Below, piece by piece: positions 50,417-61,939 of a stretch of 64,000 bases of DNA; positions within the stretch are counted from its first letter, which is position 1, and each line of letters begins with the position of its first letter. Origin of the DNA: Isosphaeraceae bacterium (GTDB lineage Bacteria; Planctomycetota; Planctomycetia; Isosphaerales; Isosphaeraceae); NCBI GenBank assembly GCA_026004735.1, contig BPJS01000001.1:4172859-4236858 (forward strand), read 5' to 3'. The notes under the pieces were generated by a model. That model saw only the letters and a program-made list of their open reading frames with translations, was not told where the DNA came from and did no database searches. A program made the position numbers and the translations under genes.

Positions 50417-53400
50417 ATGGCCGGTTCGTCTCGCCCCTTCGTTCACCTCCACTGCCACACTCACTACAGCCTGCTCGACGGCGCGAGCAAGATTCCCCAG
50501 CTCGTCGCCAAGGTACGCGCAGCGGGCATGCCCGCCCTGGCGATCACCGACCACGGCAACCTCTACGGTGCCATGGAATTCCTGCGCGAGGCCAAAGCCG
50601 CCGGGATCAAGCCGATCGTCGGAATCGAGGCGTATGTGGCGCCGGGGCACCGCTGGGATCGGAGCGGTGGTGGACGGTCTGGGCAGGAGTATGCGTTTCA
50701 TCTGACGCTCCTGGCCCGAACCGGCGAGGGATTCCGCAACCTGATGCGGCTCTCGTCGAAGGCGTTCCTCGAGGGATTTTACTACCGTCCGCGGATCGAC
50801 AAGCAGATCCTTGAAAACCATGCCGAAGGTCTGATTTGCCTGTCGGGCTGTGCGGCTTCTGAGTTTTCGGATCTGCTGCTCCGCGGTCAACGCACCAAGG
50901 CGGAGGAGCTGGCGGCCTGGTTCGCCCGGGTTTTCGGACCGGAGAATTTTTACATTGAAATTCAGAACAACGGGGTCGCCATCCAGCGTCAGTGCCAGGA
51001 ATTAGCGGTCGATCTGGCGCGTCGCATGGGCATGCCGTTGGTGGCCACCAGCGACGCCCATTACCTTAACCGAGAGGACGCCTCACCCCACGACATCTTG
51101 CTCTGCATCAGCACCGGCAAGACGATCGACGACCCGAATCGGCTGCGGTTCGAGAACGACCAGTTTCATGTCCGGACCGCGGATGAGATGTACGAGGCGT
51201 TTCCCGGCTACGAAGAAGCGCTGGCCGCTTCGGCCGGGATCGCCGATCGGGTTGAGGACAACTACTCCAGCCTCGAACTGGGCAAGCGCCTCTTCCCTTC
51301 GTTTCAGACTCCCGAAGGGGTGACGGCCGAGGACTATCTGAGAACGCTCTGCCTGACCGGGCTCCGCGAGCGCTATGGCGAACGCCCGCCTGCCGAGGCG
51401 CTGCCGCGGCTCGAGCACGAATTGGCCGTCATCAACCGCATGGGGTTTGCGTCGTATTTTCTGATCGTCTGGGATTTCGTCCGGTTTGCGCGCGAACACG
51501 GGATTCCCAGCTCGGCCCGCGGTTCGGCCTGCGGGGCGTTGGTGAGCTATCTGCTCTACCTGAGCCATGTCGATCCGCTCCAATACGACTTGCTGTTTGA
51601 ACGGTTTCTCGATCCCAACCGCAACGAGGCGCCCGATATCGATATCGACCTGTGTAAGCAGGGCCGCTACCAGGTCATCGAGTATGTTCGCTCCAAGTAT
51701 GGGGAAGCGAACGTGGCCCAGATCGGCACATTTGGCACCCTCGGCGCCAAGGCTGCGCTGAAGGACGTCGGCCGAGCCTTGAACATCCCTCTAGCCCGCG
51801 TCGATCAGGTCACCCGGCTGATCCCGCAGCGGCTCAATATCACGCTCGATGAAGCGCTTCAGGAGGAGCCGCAGTTGCGTCGCCTGGTTGCCGATGATCC
51901 CGAGATCCAACGGCTGATGGACCTAGCCCGTGCCCTGGAGGGGACCGTCCGCAACGTGAGCACACACGCGGCGGGCGTCGTGATCGCGGATCGTCCGCTC
52001 GATTCGCTCGTCCCGCTGCAGAAATTCCCCAATAAGGACAAGGACAAAGAGGTCGTCTCGACCCAGTGGGAGATGGGCGATGTCGAGCGGGCGGGCCTGC
52101 TCAAGATGGACTTCCTCGGCCTCCGCAACCTGACCAGTCTGGCCGCCGCCGAGCGCCTGGTCGCCAAGTCAACCGGCAAGCCCCTCGATCTGGCCGCCAT
52201 CCCACTGGACGACCCGGCCACCTTCGAGCTTCTGCAACGCGGCGACGCCAAGGGCGTCTTCCAACTCGACGGCGCCGGCATCCGCGACCTGCTGGTCAAG
52301 ATGAAGCCCGACCGCTTTCAGGATCTGATCGCCCTGCTGGCGCTCTACCGCCCGGGACCGCTCAACGGCGGCATGGTCGATGCCTACGTCAATCGTAAGC
52401 ACGGCCGCGAGCAGCCCATTTACGAGCACACTGTGATGCGCGAGGTCCTCGAGGAAACCTACGGCGTGATGGTCTACCAGGAACAGGTCATGCGGATTCT
52501 CAACCGCCTCGGCGGGATCGAACTCTCGCAGGCCTACGCCACCATCAAAGCGATCTCCAAGAAGAAGGCGGACGTGATCGCGCAGGGTCGCAAGCAGTTT
52601 ATCGAAGGAGCCGTCGAACGCGGTCTCGAGCGGGAGAAGGCCACCCGCATCTTCGATCTGATCGAATTCTTCGGCGGCTACGGTTTCAACAAGTCGCACG
52701 CCACAGCCTACGCCTTGCTCGCCTACCAGACGGCCTTTCTCAAAGCCCATTATCCGACCGAATTCATGGCCGCCCTGCTCTCCAGCGAAATGGACGGAGC
52801 GGAACGCGAAAAGTACTTCGTCGAGCACGTCGAGGATTGCCGCCGCATGGGCATCGAGTTGCTCCCCCCCGACGTCAACTCGAGCGAGCTGGAATTCATA
52901 CCCGAGGGTCCGAACCGCATCCGCTTCGGTCTCGGGGCCATCAAGGGAGTGGGACTCAAGGCCGTCGAGGAGCTTCTCCGGGCTCGATCCGCCGGCGGAC
53001 CGTTCCGCAGCCTGCTCGACTTCACCGACCGAGTCTCTGCCCGCCATTGTTCGCAGGCCTGCATCGAGACCCTGATCAAGGCCGGGGCGTTCGATTCGCT
53101 CGGTGCCCGCCGCAACCAGCTCTTGGCGATCTTGCCCCGCGTCGTCCAGGAAGGTCAGACCCGACAGGGAGACCGGCGCCGCGGACAGCTCAGCCTGTTC
53201 GACACCCCGGAAACCTTCGACTCGGGTGGCCACGACATGGCGCTGCCCGACCTGCCCCCCCAACCCGAGGCCGAACGGTTGGCCGACGAGAAGAAGGCTC
53301 TCGGCTTTTACATGTCGGCCCATCCTCTGACACGCCACGCCTCCCTGCTGGCGGCGTTCTCGACCCACCGAATCGCTGATCTGGCCGAACTGCCCGAGCG

Positions 53401-54016
53401 CGTCGAGGTGACCGTCGGAGGCATGGTTGGTGGGTTAACCATCCGCAACGTCTCCAAGAGCCGATCGGGCCTGACCCGCATGGCCAAGTTCAGCTTCGAG
53501 GATCTGACCGGATCGGTGGCCGCGATGCTCTGGCCCGAGGAATTCGCCAAATTCGAGTCCGAGCTGTGCGACGACGCCATCGTCTTCCTCCGCGGCACGA
53601 TGAACCGCGTCCGCGAGCCGGCCGAACTGGTGGTCACCAAGGTCATCCCCCTCGAACGCGCCGCGGCCGAGCTGACCCGCGGTGTCGTCGTGACCCTACG
53701 CAAGGGTGTTCATGAATTCGCCCAGCTCGAGCGGCTCCAGCGCGCCGTCCGGTCCCACCCGGGAAATCTTGACCTGTATTTGGAAGTGACCGGACTGCCC
53801 GGCTATCGCCGGGCTTTGATCCGGGTCGGAGCGGCGCTGCGAATCCGGCACGACGACCAACTCCTGCCCGACCTGGAAGCCGTGGTGGGCCAAGGCAACG
53901 TCCGCCTGCTCGGTTCTCGAGGCTCAACCGCGCGGCTCGACCTGGTTGCGGCTCGCTCCAGCTCACCGGTCGCCCCCCCATCCGACGACGAGCTACTGCC
54001 CGATCCCGAGGACTAG
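50417..54016 (+). CDS. dnaE: DNA polymerase III subunit alpha
   Basis: The replicative polymerase catalytic subunit, 1199 residues, DnaE (not PolC) type. Order: N-terminal PHP domain (HLHCHTHYSLLDG; ITDHGNLYGAMEF), palm with PDIDID at 406-411 (catalytic Asp407 and Asp409) and Asp565 in LLKMDFLGLRNLT, thumb and fingers, a helix-hairpin-helix region, the internal beta-clamp motif QLSLF at 924-928, an OB fold (VEVTVGGMVGGLTIRNVSKSR) and a C-terminal tau-binding region. The clamp site falls where E. coli alpha has it. ATG 50417 has GGGAG upstream and matches the family start. The last ~25 residues are acidic and Pro-rich. Confidence 0.97.
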   Translation: MAGSSRPFVHLHCHTHYSLLDGASKIPQLVAKVRAAGMPALAITDHGNLYGAMEFLREAKAAGIKPIVGIEAYVAPGHRWDRSGGGRSGQEYAFHLTLLARTGEGFRNLMRLSSKAFLEGFYYRPRIDKQILENHAEGLICLSGCAASEFSDLLLRGQRTKAEELAAWFARVFGPENFYIEIQNNGVAIQRQCQELAVDLARRMGMPLVATSDAHYLNREDASPHDILLCISTGKTIDDPNRLRFENDQFHVRTADEMYEAFPGYEEALAASAGIADRVEDNYSSLELGKRLFPSFQTPEGVTAEDYLRTLCLTGLRERYGERPPAEALPRLEHELAVINRMGFASYFLIVWDFVRFAREHGIPSSARGSACGALVSYLLYLSHVDPLQYDLLFERFLDPNRNEAPDIDIDLCKQGRYQVIEYVRSKYGEANVAQIGTFGTLGAKAALKDVGRALNIPLARVDQVTRLIPQRLNITLDEALQEEPQLRRLVADDPEIQRLMDLARALEGTVRNVSTHAAGVVIADRPLDSLVPLQKFPNKDKDKEVVSTQWEMGDVERAGLLKMDFLGLRNLTSLAAAERLVAKSTGKPLDLAAIPLDDPATFELLQRGDAKGVFQLDGAGIRDLLVKMKPDRFQDLIALLALYRPGPLNGGMVDAYVNRKHGREQPIYEHTVMREVLEETYGVMVYQEQVMRILNRLGGIELSQAYATIKAISKKKADVIAQGRKQFIEGAVERGLEREKATRIFDLIEFFGGYGFNKSHATAYALLAYQTAFLKAHYPTEFMAALLSSEMDGAEREKYFVEHVEDCRRMGIELLPPDVNSSELEFIPEGPNRIRFGLGAIKGVGLKAVEELLRARSAGGPFRSLLDFTDRVSARHCSQACIETLIKAGAFDSLGARRNQLLAILPRVVQEGQTRQGDRRRGQLSLFDTPETFDSGGHDMALPDLPPQPEAERLADEKKALGFYMSAHPLTRHASLLAAFSTHRIADLAELPERVEVTVGGMVGGLTIRNVSKSRSGLTRMAKFSFEDLTGSVAAMLWPEEFAKFESELCDDAIVFLRGTMNRVREPAELVVTKVIPLERAAAELTRGVVVTLRKGVHEFAQLERLQRAVRSHPGNLDLYLEVTGLPGYRRALIRVGAALRIRHDDQLLPDLEAVVGQGNVRLLGSRGSTARLDLVAARSSSPVAPPSDDELLPDPED

Positions 54017-54093
54017 GAGCACCTTCGGCTCCCGCACAAGGCCACGGCCGTTCCGATTCGCCAATCAGGGGGACAGAGCGGTCCTCCAACGAA

Positions 54094-54121
54094 TTGACAA
54101 GCAATCTTCATCGCGTCTACT
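54094..54121 (+). promoter_or_regulatory. Promoter upstream of the zinc-ribbon membrane protein
   Basis: A perfect -35 TTGACA at 54094-54099, a 16-nt spacer, TCTACT at 54116-54121 (4 of 6 to -10). About 59 nt upstream of the ATG at 54180. Confidence 0.42.
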
Positions 54122-54179
54122 TCGAGACTCCCTAATCTTCACTGGTTCCGCTCCATGAAGTTTTGCCACTGAACCGCGC

Positions 54180-54941
54180 ATGCCCATCCGCCTCAACTGC
54201 CCAAAGTGCGCTGCCGAGGTGCCCACGATTTGGCGGGAGGCGAATCAAATCTTCGAATGCCCGTCGTGCAAGACGGAGTTCGTCGTCTCCGAGACGGGCC
54301 AGTATCGAGTCGTCCGTCGTGGCCTCTGGGCAAGCTCGTCCGATCACCCTCCGACTCCGGCTCGACCGATGTCGTCGGCCGATTACGAGAAGTCCGAGGC
54401 GCTGTGGCGATATCTGGTGACGCATCGTTGGTTCTTTCTGACGCTGGGTGTGCTTCTGCTGGCGACCGTCGCCGTCGTCTGGAGTCTGATCCACCGCGGA
54501 CCGGCCCTGCCATCGCTCCTCTCCGAACGCGCGGAGGTGGCCACGGAAGCTTTCCTGGAAGCCGACCTCCGAACATTGTCCGCCTTGGCGGACCCGGCGG
54601 CGCGTCGCTCGGTCGCGGAGTGGGTGGTCAAGCAACGGCCCGCGGCCTGGAATGCCTCGCCTCGCCCTCCGGTGATTCGCGGCACGACTCGGCTCTATCT
54701 GAGCGAACAAACCAAAACAGCCGGTTTCCTCGCCCAATATCGCTATCCGGTCCAAAACACTCTCCCCGCGTCAATCACCCCGGATCCGATGGGCCAATCG
54801 AACGGCGACGGGCAGCCAACGCCCGGCTCAACGGTCAATTACGAGGTACTGCTGCACTGGAAACTCGACCCCAACGGTGAGTGGTACCTCGACCTCAGCC
54901 GCATGCTCCGCGAGCAACGCTCCCAGACGATCGTTCGCTAG
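54180..54941 (+). CDS. Zinc-ribbon membrane protein, function unknown
   Basis: A 253-residue protein. The N-terminus has a zinc ribbon of the MJ0042 type, CPKC at 7-10 and CPSC at 27-30 (LNCPKCAAEVP ... FECPSCKTEF). A polar linker is followed by one transmembrane helix (about 86-104, FFLTLGVLLLATVAVVWSLI). The C-terminal part outside has no recognised domain but ends in a strand-rich stretch (VNYEVLLHWKLDPNGEWYLD) suggesting a small beta domain such as an NTF2- or cystatin-like fold (inference). Preceded by its own promoter. It ends 285 nt before the DUF1559 gene. Confidence 0.75.
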   Translation: MPIRLNCPKCAAEVPTIWREANQIFECPSCKTEFVVSETGQYRVVRRGLWASSSDHPPTPARPMSSADYEKSEALWRYLVTHRWFFLTLGVLLLATVAVVWSLIHRGPALPSLLSERAEVATEAFLEADLRTLSALADPAARRSVAEWVVKQRPAAWNASPRPPVIRGTTRLYLSEQTKTAGFLAQYRYPVQNTLPASITPDPMGQSNGDGQPTPGSTVNYEVLLHWKLDPNGEWYLDLSRMLREQRSQTIVR

Positions 54942-55226
54942 CCGATGTTCCTTGGACCCGGCACCCGAGCCAAAACATCGACCCAGTTCGATCCCAAGTC
55001 CGAGCCGTCGGAGCCGTTCCTGCCAGAATAGTCTTCGCAACTCTAAGACTTTAAACTCCGGTCCTGGGCTTACTCACACAGTTTTCACAGTCTCTACACT
55101 CCGGTAACATTCAGCCCTTTTAACGTGTTTGTGCCCTCATTGGTTCCTGGCGGATCGGGTACCCACGGTTTGGGACCCGATTCCAATTGTGCCAGTCTGA
55201 CCTTGAGCGTTTGAGGATCTTCGAGA
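54942..55226. other. Intergenic leader of the second DUF1559 gene
   Basis: 285 nt, AT-richer than the surroundings. It contains a bulged hairpin (CGGGTACCCA at 55156-55165 with TGGGACCCG at 55171-55179, 5-nt loop) 48 nt before the ATG, which could influence translation of the gene. No clear promoter hexamers were found. Confidence 0.35.
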
Positions 55227-56408
55227 ATGCGTCAAAAGCAGTTCCGCCCCCGGGCGTTCACCTTGATCGAGCTGCTGGTGGTCATCGCGATCATCGGCGT
55301 TCTGGTCGCACTGCTGCTGCCGGCGATCGCTGCCGCCCGAGAGGCCGGTCGCAACGTGGCCTGCAAAAACAATCTTCGTCAGTTTGGCGTCGGTATGAAT
55401 GTCTACGCCGACAACAATGGCGGTTACTTTTGTTCGGGCGCCTGGGACTGGAGGCGAGACGGTGCCATGACCGAGGTTGGCTGGGTGGCAGACCTGGTCA
55501 ACCAGGGCATCCCGGTCGGCAAGATGCTCTGCCCGACCAACAACCTCAAGTCGAATGAGAAAGTTGGCGACCTGCTGGGTCTGACCGCCTCATCGGACGG
55601 GGTGATCTGCGGAATCAACATCGCTGGCCGTCCGCCCTATCAAAATCCGGACGGAAGCGTCACGGTCGGACCGTGCTGGCTGATCGTCAACGATCCCACG
55701 ACCTATGCTCCCGGCTCCGAAGCCCGGCGCAAGCTCATCGAGGAAGAGGTCATTAAGAAGAACTACAACACGAACTACTCGTCGAGCTGGTTCCTCTCCC
55801 GCTCGGCGGTCAAGCTCGACGCCAATGGCAACCTGAGCCCCCAGATCCCGGGCTGCAAGAGCTCGGTGAAGGAGCGGATCAACACTGTCGGACCGCTCAA
55901 CCGGCGTCGGAGCGACGCGGGTCTTCAACCGACCAGCAATATCGCCCTCCTCGGCGACGCCTCGCCCGGCGACGTCGTCGAAGCCGTGCTTCAGCAGCGT
56001 CTGGGCGACATCGAGGCCGGCGAACGGCTCGCGGAGACGATGTGCGACGGCCCGGTGCTTAACTCCACCATGCTCCATCCGGTCTTCCCCGTCGGTACGC
56101 CCTTCCAAGGCCCGAATGGGTGGTTGGCCACCTGGAATTCGACCCTTCAGGACACCCGCGACTTCCAGGCCGTCCACGGCGGCGGCAAGGGTACTGCGAC
56201 GATCAACATTCTGATGGCCGATTCGAGCGTCAAGGTCTTCACCGACCGGAACGGCGATGGCTTCCTCAACCCCGGTTTCGACCCCTTGAAATTCACCGGT
56301 CAGGGGATCATCGGCTACCAGGACGCCGAAGTCGAACTACCCCCGTCCGAGTTCTTCGCTGGCTGGTCGCTCGACAAGTCCCAGAAGGGCAACCTGGACC
56401 GTCAATGA
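55227..56408 (+). CDS. DUF1559 protein with type II pseudopilin-like N-terminus
   Basis: A 393-residue relative of the 2556-3662 gene. [10 protein letters not shown] is followed by [20 protein letters not shown], the prepilin signal and anchor helix, then the family's [20 protein letters not shown] block. The middle differs from the first DUF1559 protein and holds several Cys (CPTNN, CGIN, CDG). The C-terminal pseudopilin-like box is [19 protein letters not shown], where the usual DG is AD, and the tail [16 protein letters not shown] looks like a Ca-binding loop. Probably a secretion-apparatus or surface-assembly protein; substrate unknown. An intrinsic terminator follows. Confidence 0.9.
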   Translation: MRQKQFRPRAFTLIELLVVIAIIGVLVALLLPAIAAAREAGRNVACKNNLRQFGVGMNVYADNNGGYFCSGAWDWRRDGAMTEVGWVADLVNQGIPVGKMLCPTNNLKSNEKVGDLLGLTASSDGVICGINIAGRPPYQNPDGSVTVGPCWLIVNDPTTYAPGSEARRKLIEEEVIKKNYNTNYSSSWFLSRSAVKLDANGNLSPQIPGCKSSVKERINTVGPLNRRRSDAGLQPTSNIALLGDASPGDVVEAVLQQRLGDIEAGERLAETMCDGPVLNSTMLHPVFPVGTPFQGPNGWLATWNSTLQDTRDFQAVHGGGKGTATINILMADSSVKVFTDRNGDGFLNPGFDPLKFTGQGIIGYQDAEVELPPSEFFAGWSLDKSQKGNLDRQ

Positions 56409-56463
56409 TCGCTTGAGCGCAGCGTTGCTCGAGTCGGCTGCGTAAAGTGCTTGCAAAGTCAAG

Positions 56464-56495
56464 GGCCGCCGGGGCAACCACCCGGCGGCCTTTTT
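56464..56495 (+). terminator. Rho-independent terminator of the DUF1559 gene
   Basis: Perfect 10-bp stem, GGCCGCCGGG (56464-56473) and CCCGGCGGCC (56481-56490), 7-nt loop, followed by TTTTT at 56491-56495. The clearest intrinsic terminator in the window, 55 nt after the stop. Confidence 0.88.
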
Positions 56496-56584
56496 GTTGA
56501 CGCCCCGCCTGCCTTCGACACCGCATTCCTCCCACGTGGGGTCCACCCCGGAACGCGGTGCCTCTCAAACCTCCGCGGAAAGGA

Positions 56585-57040
56585 TCAGCGACTGCGCCGG
56601 GCTTCCGCATCCCGCGCAGCCAGTGACGCAGTGCTCAGATAACACCGCAGCGTCTGGGGCCTGGCTCCGCCGCCACCCGATAGTCGAAGCCCCCGCAAGA
56701 AGGTCCGCGGCGGCTGACCCGGCTCCCGGATCGTGATCTTGAACGAGCAATCGCGATCAGCGCCCGTGCTGGTCGCCTCGATCGGGATGGTGTCCAGCCG
56801 CACCACCGCTCCCACCCCGACCGACTCCACCGTCCGACGCACCGACTCGAACCGGCAGCCGGGATGCCCCGGGACCACCTCGATCTCACAGCCCTCACGC
56901 CCGAGTCCACTGATCTGGAGCTGAAGGTTGACCCGGTTCGTGACGCTCATCCGCGGACCGCTTTGACTCTGCCCCAGCGCCGCCGCTGAGGCAACGCCGA
57001 GCCATATCGCCAGAACGGCCATCCCTGACCGGCCCCGCAT
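56585..57040 (-). CDS. Small secreted protein, function unknown
   Basis: A 151-residue protein with an N-terminal signal peptide (MAVLAIWLGVASAAALGQ, cleavage likely after LG or ALG). The mature part is strand-rich and contains four cysteines (EGCEIEVV, HPGCRFESV, DRDCSFKI, TLRCYLS) that could form two disulfides. I recognise no domain. The minus-strand ATG at 57038-57040 is preceded by GGGAGGG, a good ribosome-binding site. Convergent with the DUF1559 gene, and downstream of nuoM on the same strand with 281 nt between. Confidence 0.6.
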   Translation of the reverse strand: MRGRSGMAVLAIWLGVASAAALGQSQSGPRMSVTNRVNLQLQISGLGREGCEIEVVPGHPGCRFESVRRTVESVGVGAVVRLDTIPIEATSTGADRDCSFKITIREPGQPPRTFLRGLRLSGGGGARPQTLRCYLSTASLAARDAEARRSR

Positions 57041-57321
57041 GGCACCCTCCCTGGCTCGGGATCGTCAACTCCCAAGACCCATCGACCGTCCTCATGCCCC
57101 TCGGGCCCGACCCTTCTGCCACCTCGCCTTCTGAGCCGGACCGAATCCCTGGCCCGATTGAGAGCGCGTGGGGCAAACCGACCCAAGCCCGTACTTCCCC
57201 TCGGGTCCCGAGTCACCCGGGGCCATCCAGCCGTCCACCCGATGCCATGCGACGTTGCTCAGACGACCGACCACCCCAAGCCTCGCAGCCTCGGCCGCGA
57301 AAGCCCGAAGGCCGACGAAGC

Positions 57322-59076
57322 CTATCGTCGGCTCGCCGTTTCGGCAAGCTCAACCCACCCATCCGGCTCCGCCGCCGGCCCCTGCTCTGCCGCCACCGCC
57401 TGGTCGGCAACCTCCACCGCCCGCACCGTCGGCGCGTTGGCCACATCCGTCACCATCCGCTCTACCGACGGACTGGCCCAGGACAAAATCGCCTGCGGAA
57501 AGATCCCCATCACCACCGTCAAGACCACCAGCGGCGCAGCGATCACCAGCTCCCGGCGATCCATGTCCGGCAGCCCCTTCCAGTGATCGTTGCGCCCCAG
57601 CCACACCCGCTGAATCGTCCAGAGGATATACCCAGCCGTCAACACAACCGCCAGGGCCGCCACCACCGCCAGCAGGCGATTGAAATGAAACGCCGACAAG
57701 ACGACAAACACCTCCGCAATGAACCCGCACAGCCCCGGCAACCCCATCGACCCGAAGAAGATCACCAGCCCGATCGCCCCATAAATCGGCATCACGTTCC
57801 ACAGCCCACCGAGCTTGGCCAGGTCGCGCGTGTGCGCCCGGTCGTAAATCACCCCCACCAAGAAGAACATCCCGGCTGAGGTGATCCCATGGGCCAGCAT
57901 CATATAGAGCGCGCCATTCACGCCATACGCATAGTAACGGGGATCGATCGACCCATCCCGCCCAAACAACCCCATCGCCGCCATCCCCAGAGTCACATAC
58001 CCCATGTGACTGACCGAACTGTAGGCGACCAACTTCTTGAAGTCGGTCTGGGCCATCGCCGCCAGCGCGCCATAGACGATGCTGAAGACCCCTAGCGCCG
58101 CCACGAAGCCGCTCCAGGCATAGGCTCCGGCCGGAGCCAGCGGCCAAGCCAACCGCACCAAGCCATATCCGCCGATCTTGAGCAGCACACCGGCCAGAAT
58201 CATGCTGATCGGCGTCGGCGCTTGTACATGGGCATCCGGCAACCAGGTGTGAAACGGGAACGACGGCAGCTTCACTAGAAAACCGGCCAGCAGCAGGCCG
58301 AAAACCACCGTCTGCACCGGCACCCCGTAGAACGACGTCGTACTCGCTGCCTCGGCCACGTGCATCATGTCAAAGGAGTGGGCCGCAAACGGTTGACCGC
58401 GCACCGAGGCCGTCGCATCCCCACCCCAGAAGTAAAGCACCAGAATTCCGACCAGAATCAGCGCCGACCCGAACAGCGTGTACAACAGAAACTTGATCGC
58501 CGCATACTCCCGATTCTCTCCCCCCCAGATGGCGATCAAAAAGTACATCGGCAGCAACATCACCTCAAAAAAGACGAAAAATAAAAACATATCCAGGGCC
58601 AAAAAGACCCCCATCATGCTGGCCAGCAGCAACAGAAACAGAGAAAAGTATCCCTTCACCTGTTTATCAATCGTCCACGAGGCCAGACAGGCCAGCACGC
58701 TGATCAGCCCGGTCAGCAGCAGCAGGCTCAGACTGATCCCGTCGACTCCAAGCAGATACTCAATATTGAAAAGCGGGATCCAGGGATGCCGGACCACCAG
58801 GTCACCCGGGACGTCCGTCACCTGCCAGGCACCGCCCACTTGATCGGCCTCGGCGATCCGGTTCGCCGCCGCCCGGTCTCGAAGTGCGCTGACGGCCGGC
58901 GGGTTGGCCCCGCCCACATACAACCCAAAGACCCAGATCGCCAGTCCCAGGGTCAGCACGCTCACGCCCAGCGCAAAGCTCTTCACCAGGCGGTCGTCGC
59001 GCGGCAGCCCCAGGATAAGCAGCGAGCCACCCAGTGGAACCACCCAGAGCAGGCTTAGAATCAGGTCGTCGCTCAT
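57322..59076 (-). CDS. nuoM: NADH-quinone oxidoreductase subunit M
   Basis: A 584-residue antiporter-like proton-pumping subunit of respiratory complex I in the inner membrane, with about 14 transmembrane helices. Visible: FFEVMLLPMYFLIAIWGG (the conserved Glu helix), LPSFPFHTWLPDAHVQAPTPISM with the conserved Lys helix, AQTDFKKLVAYSSVSHMGYV and HGITSAGMFFLVGVIYDRAHT. The C-terminus after the last helix is Ala/Glu-rich and short. The ATG at 59074-59076 is preferred; the further upstream in-frame start adds 15 residues unlike the family. It is 16 nt behind nuoL. Confidence 0.95.
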   Translation of the reverse strand: MSDDLILSLLWVVPLGGSLLILGLPRDDRLVKSFALGVSVLTLGLAIWVFGLYVGGANPPAVSALRDRAAANRIAEADQVGGAWQVTDVPGDLVVRHPWIPLFNIEYLLGVDGISLSLLLLTGLISVLACLASWTIDKQVKGYFSLFLLLLASMMGVFLALDMFLFFVFFEVMLLPMYFLIAIWGGENREYAAIKFLLYTLFGSALILVGILVLYFWGGDATASVRGQPFAAHSFDMMHVAEAASTTSFYGVPVQTVVFGLLLAGFLVKLPSFPFHTWLPDAHVQAPTPISMILAGVLLKIGGYGLVRLAWPLAPAGAYAWSGFVAALGVFSIVYGALAAMAQTDFKKLVAYSSVSHMGYVTLGMAAMGLFGRDGSIDPRYYAYGVNGALYMMLAHGITSAGMFFLVGVIYDRAHTRDLAKLGGLWNVMPIYGAIGLVIFFGSMGLPGLCGFIAEVFVVLSAFHFNRLLAVVAALAVVLTAGYILWTIQRVWLGRNDHWKGLPDMDRRELVIAAPLVVLTVVMGIFPQAILSWASPSVERMVTDVANAPTVRAVEVADQAVAAEQGPAAEPDGWVELAETASRR

Positions 59077-59092
59077 TGTGGTCTGACCCCGC

Positions 59093-61465
<2,373 letters not shown>

Positions 61466-61939
61466 GGCACCTCGCCCCTCGCCGACCTCGGAGGCGGATC
61501 GTTTCCCGCGTCGCAGACAAACACGAACCGGACGCCGCGCCGTTCAAATCCAGGTCCAACCCGGATCGAACGGCCGCCGATTGCTTCGGACTATGGCATA
61601 CCGGTTCGCCCTTCGCAAGGGCCCGCCCCACCGCCCACCACTCTCCGCCTTCGCATCTCACGCCTCCCATCCTCGCTCAACGCCGCCACCAAATTCTGTG
61701 ACGGCGACGACCCCCTTCCATCTTGGGACCGCCGGCTGGGATCCTCTAGAGCGCTTGGGGACGGCCCCTCGACTCCCTGGCCTCTCCCCGCTTCGCAACC
61801 GATCTCCTATCCTTCCAAGACCCGACCCCGGATGGCGGCCTAGCGATTCTGACCGCAATCCCGTCAAAGCGCTCACTAGAACTTGCTCAGTCAGGGAACG
61901 CTTTCCTCGCGTCGTTCTCCAGATGGAGCATCCTCAATC
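61466..61939. other. Divergent intergenic region upstream of nuoL
   Basis: 474 nt without a recognisable gene. Open frames here are shadows with no domain and no ribosome-binding site. It must hold the nuoL promoter (minus strand) and that of the 61940 gene, but no clear hexamers could be pinned down. Confidence 0.45.

Noticed and set aside
52169..53368. Minus-strand frame (399 aa) opposite dnaE
   Set aside because: Antisense shadow of dnaE; all dnaE motifs are on the plus strand.
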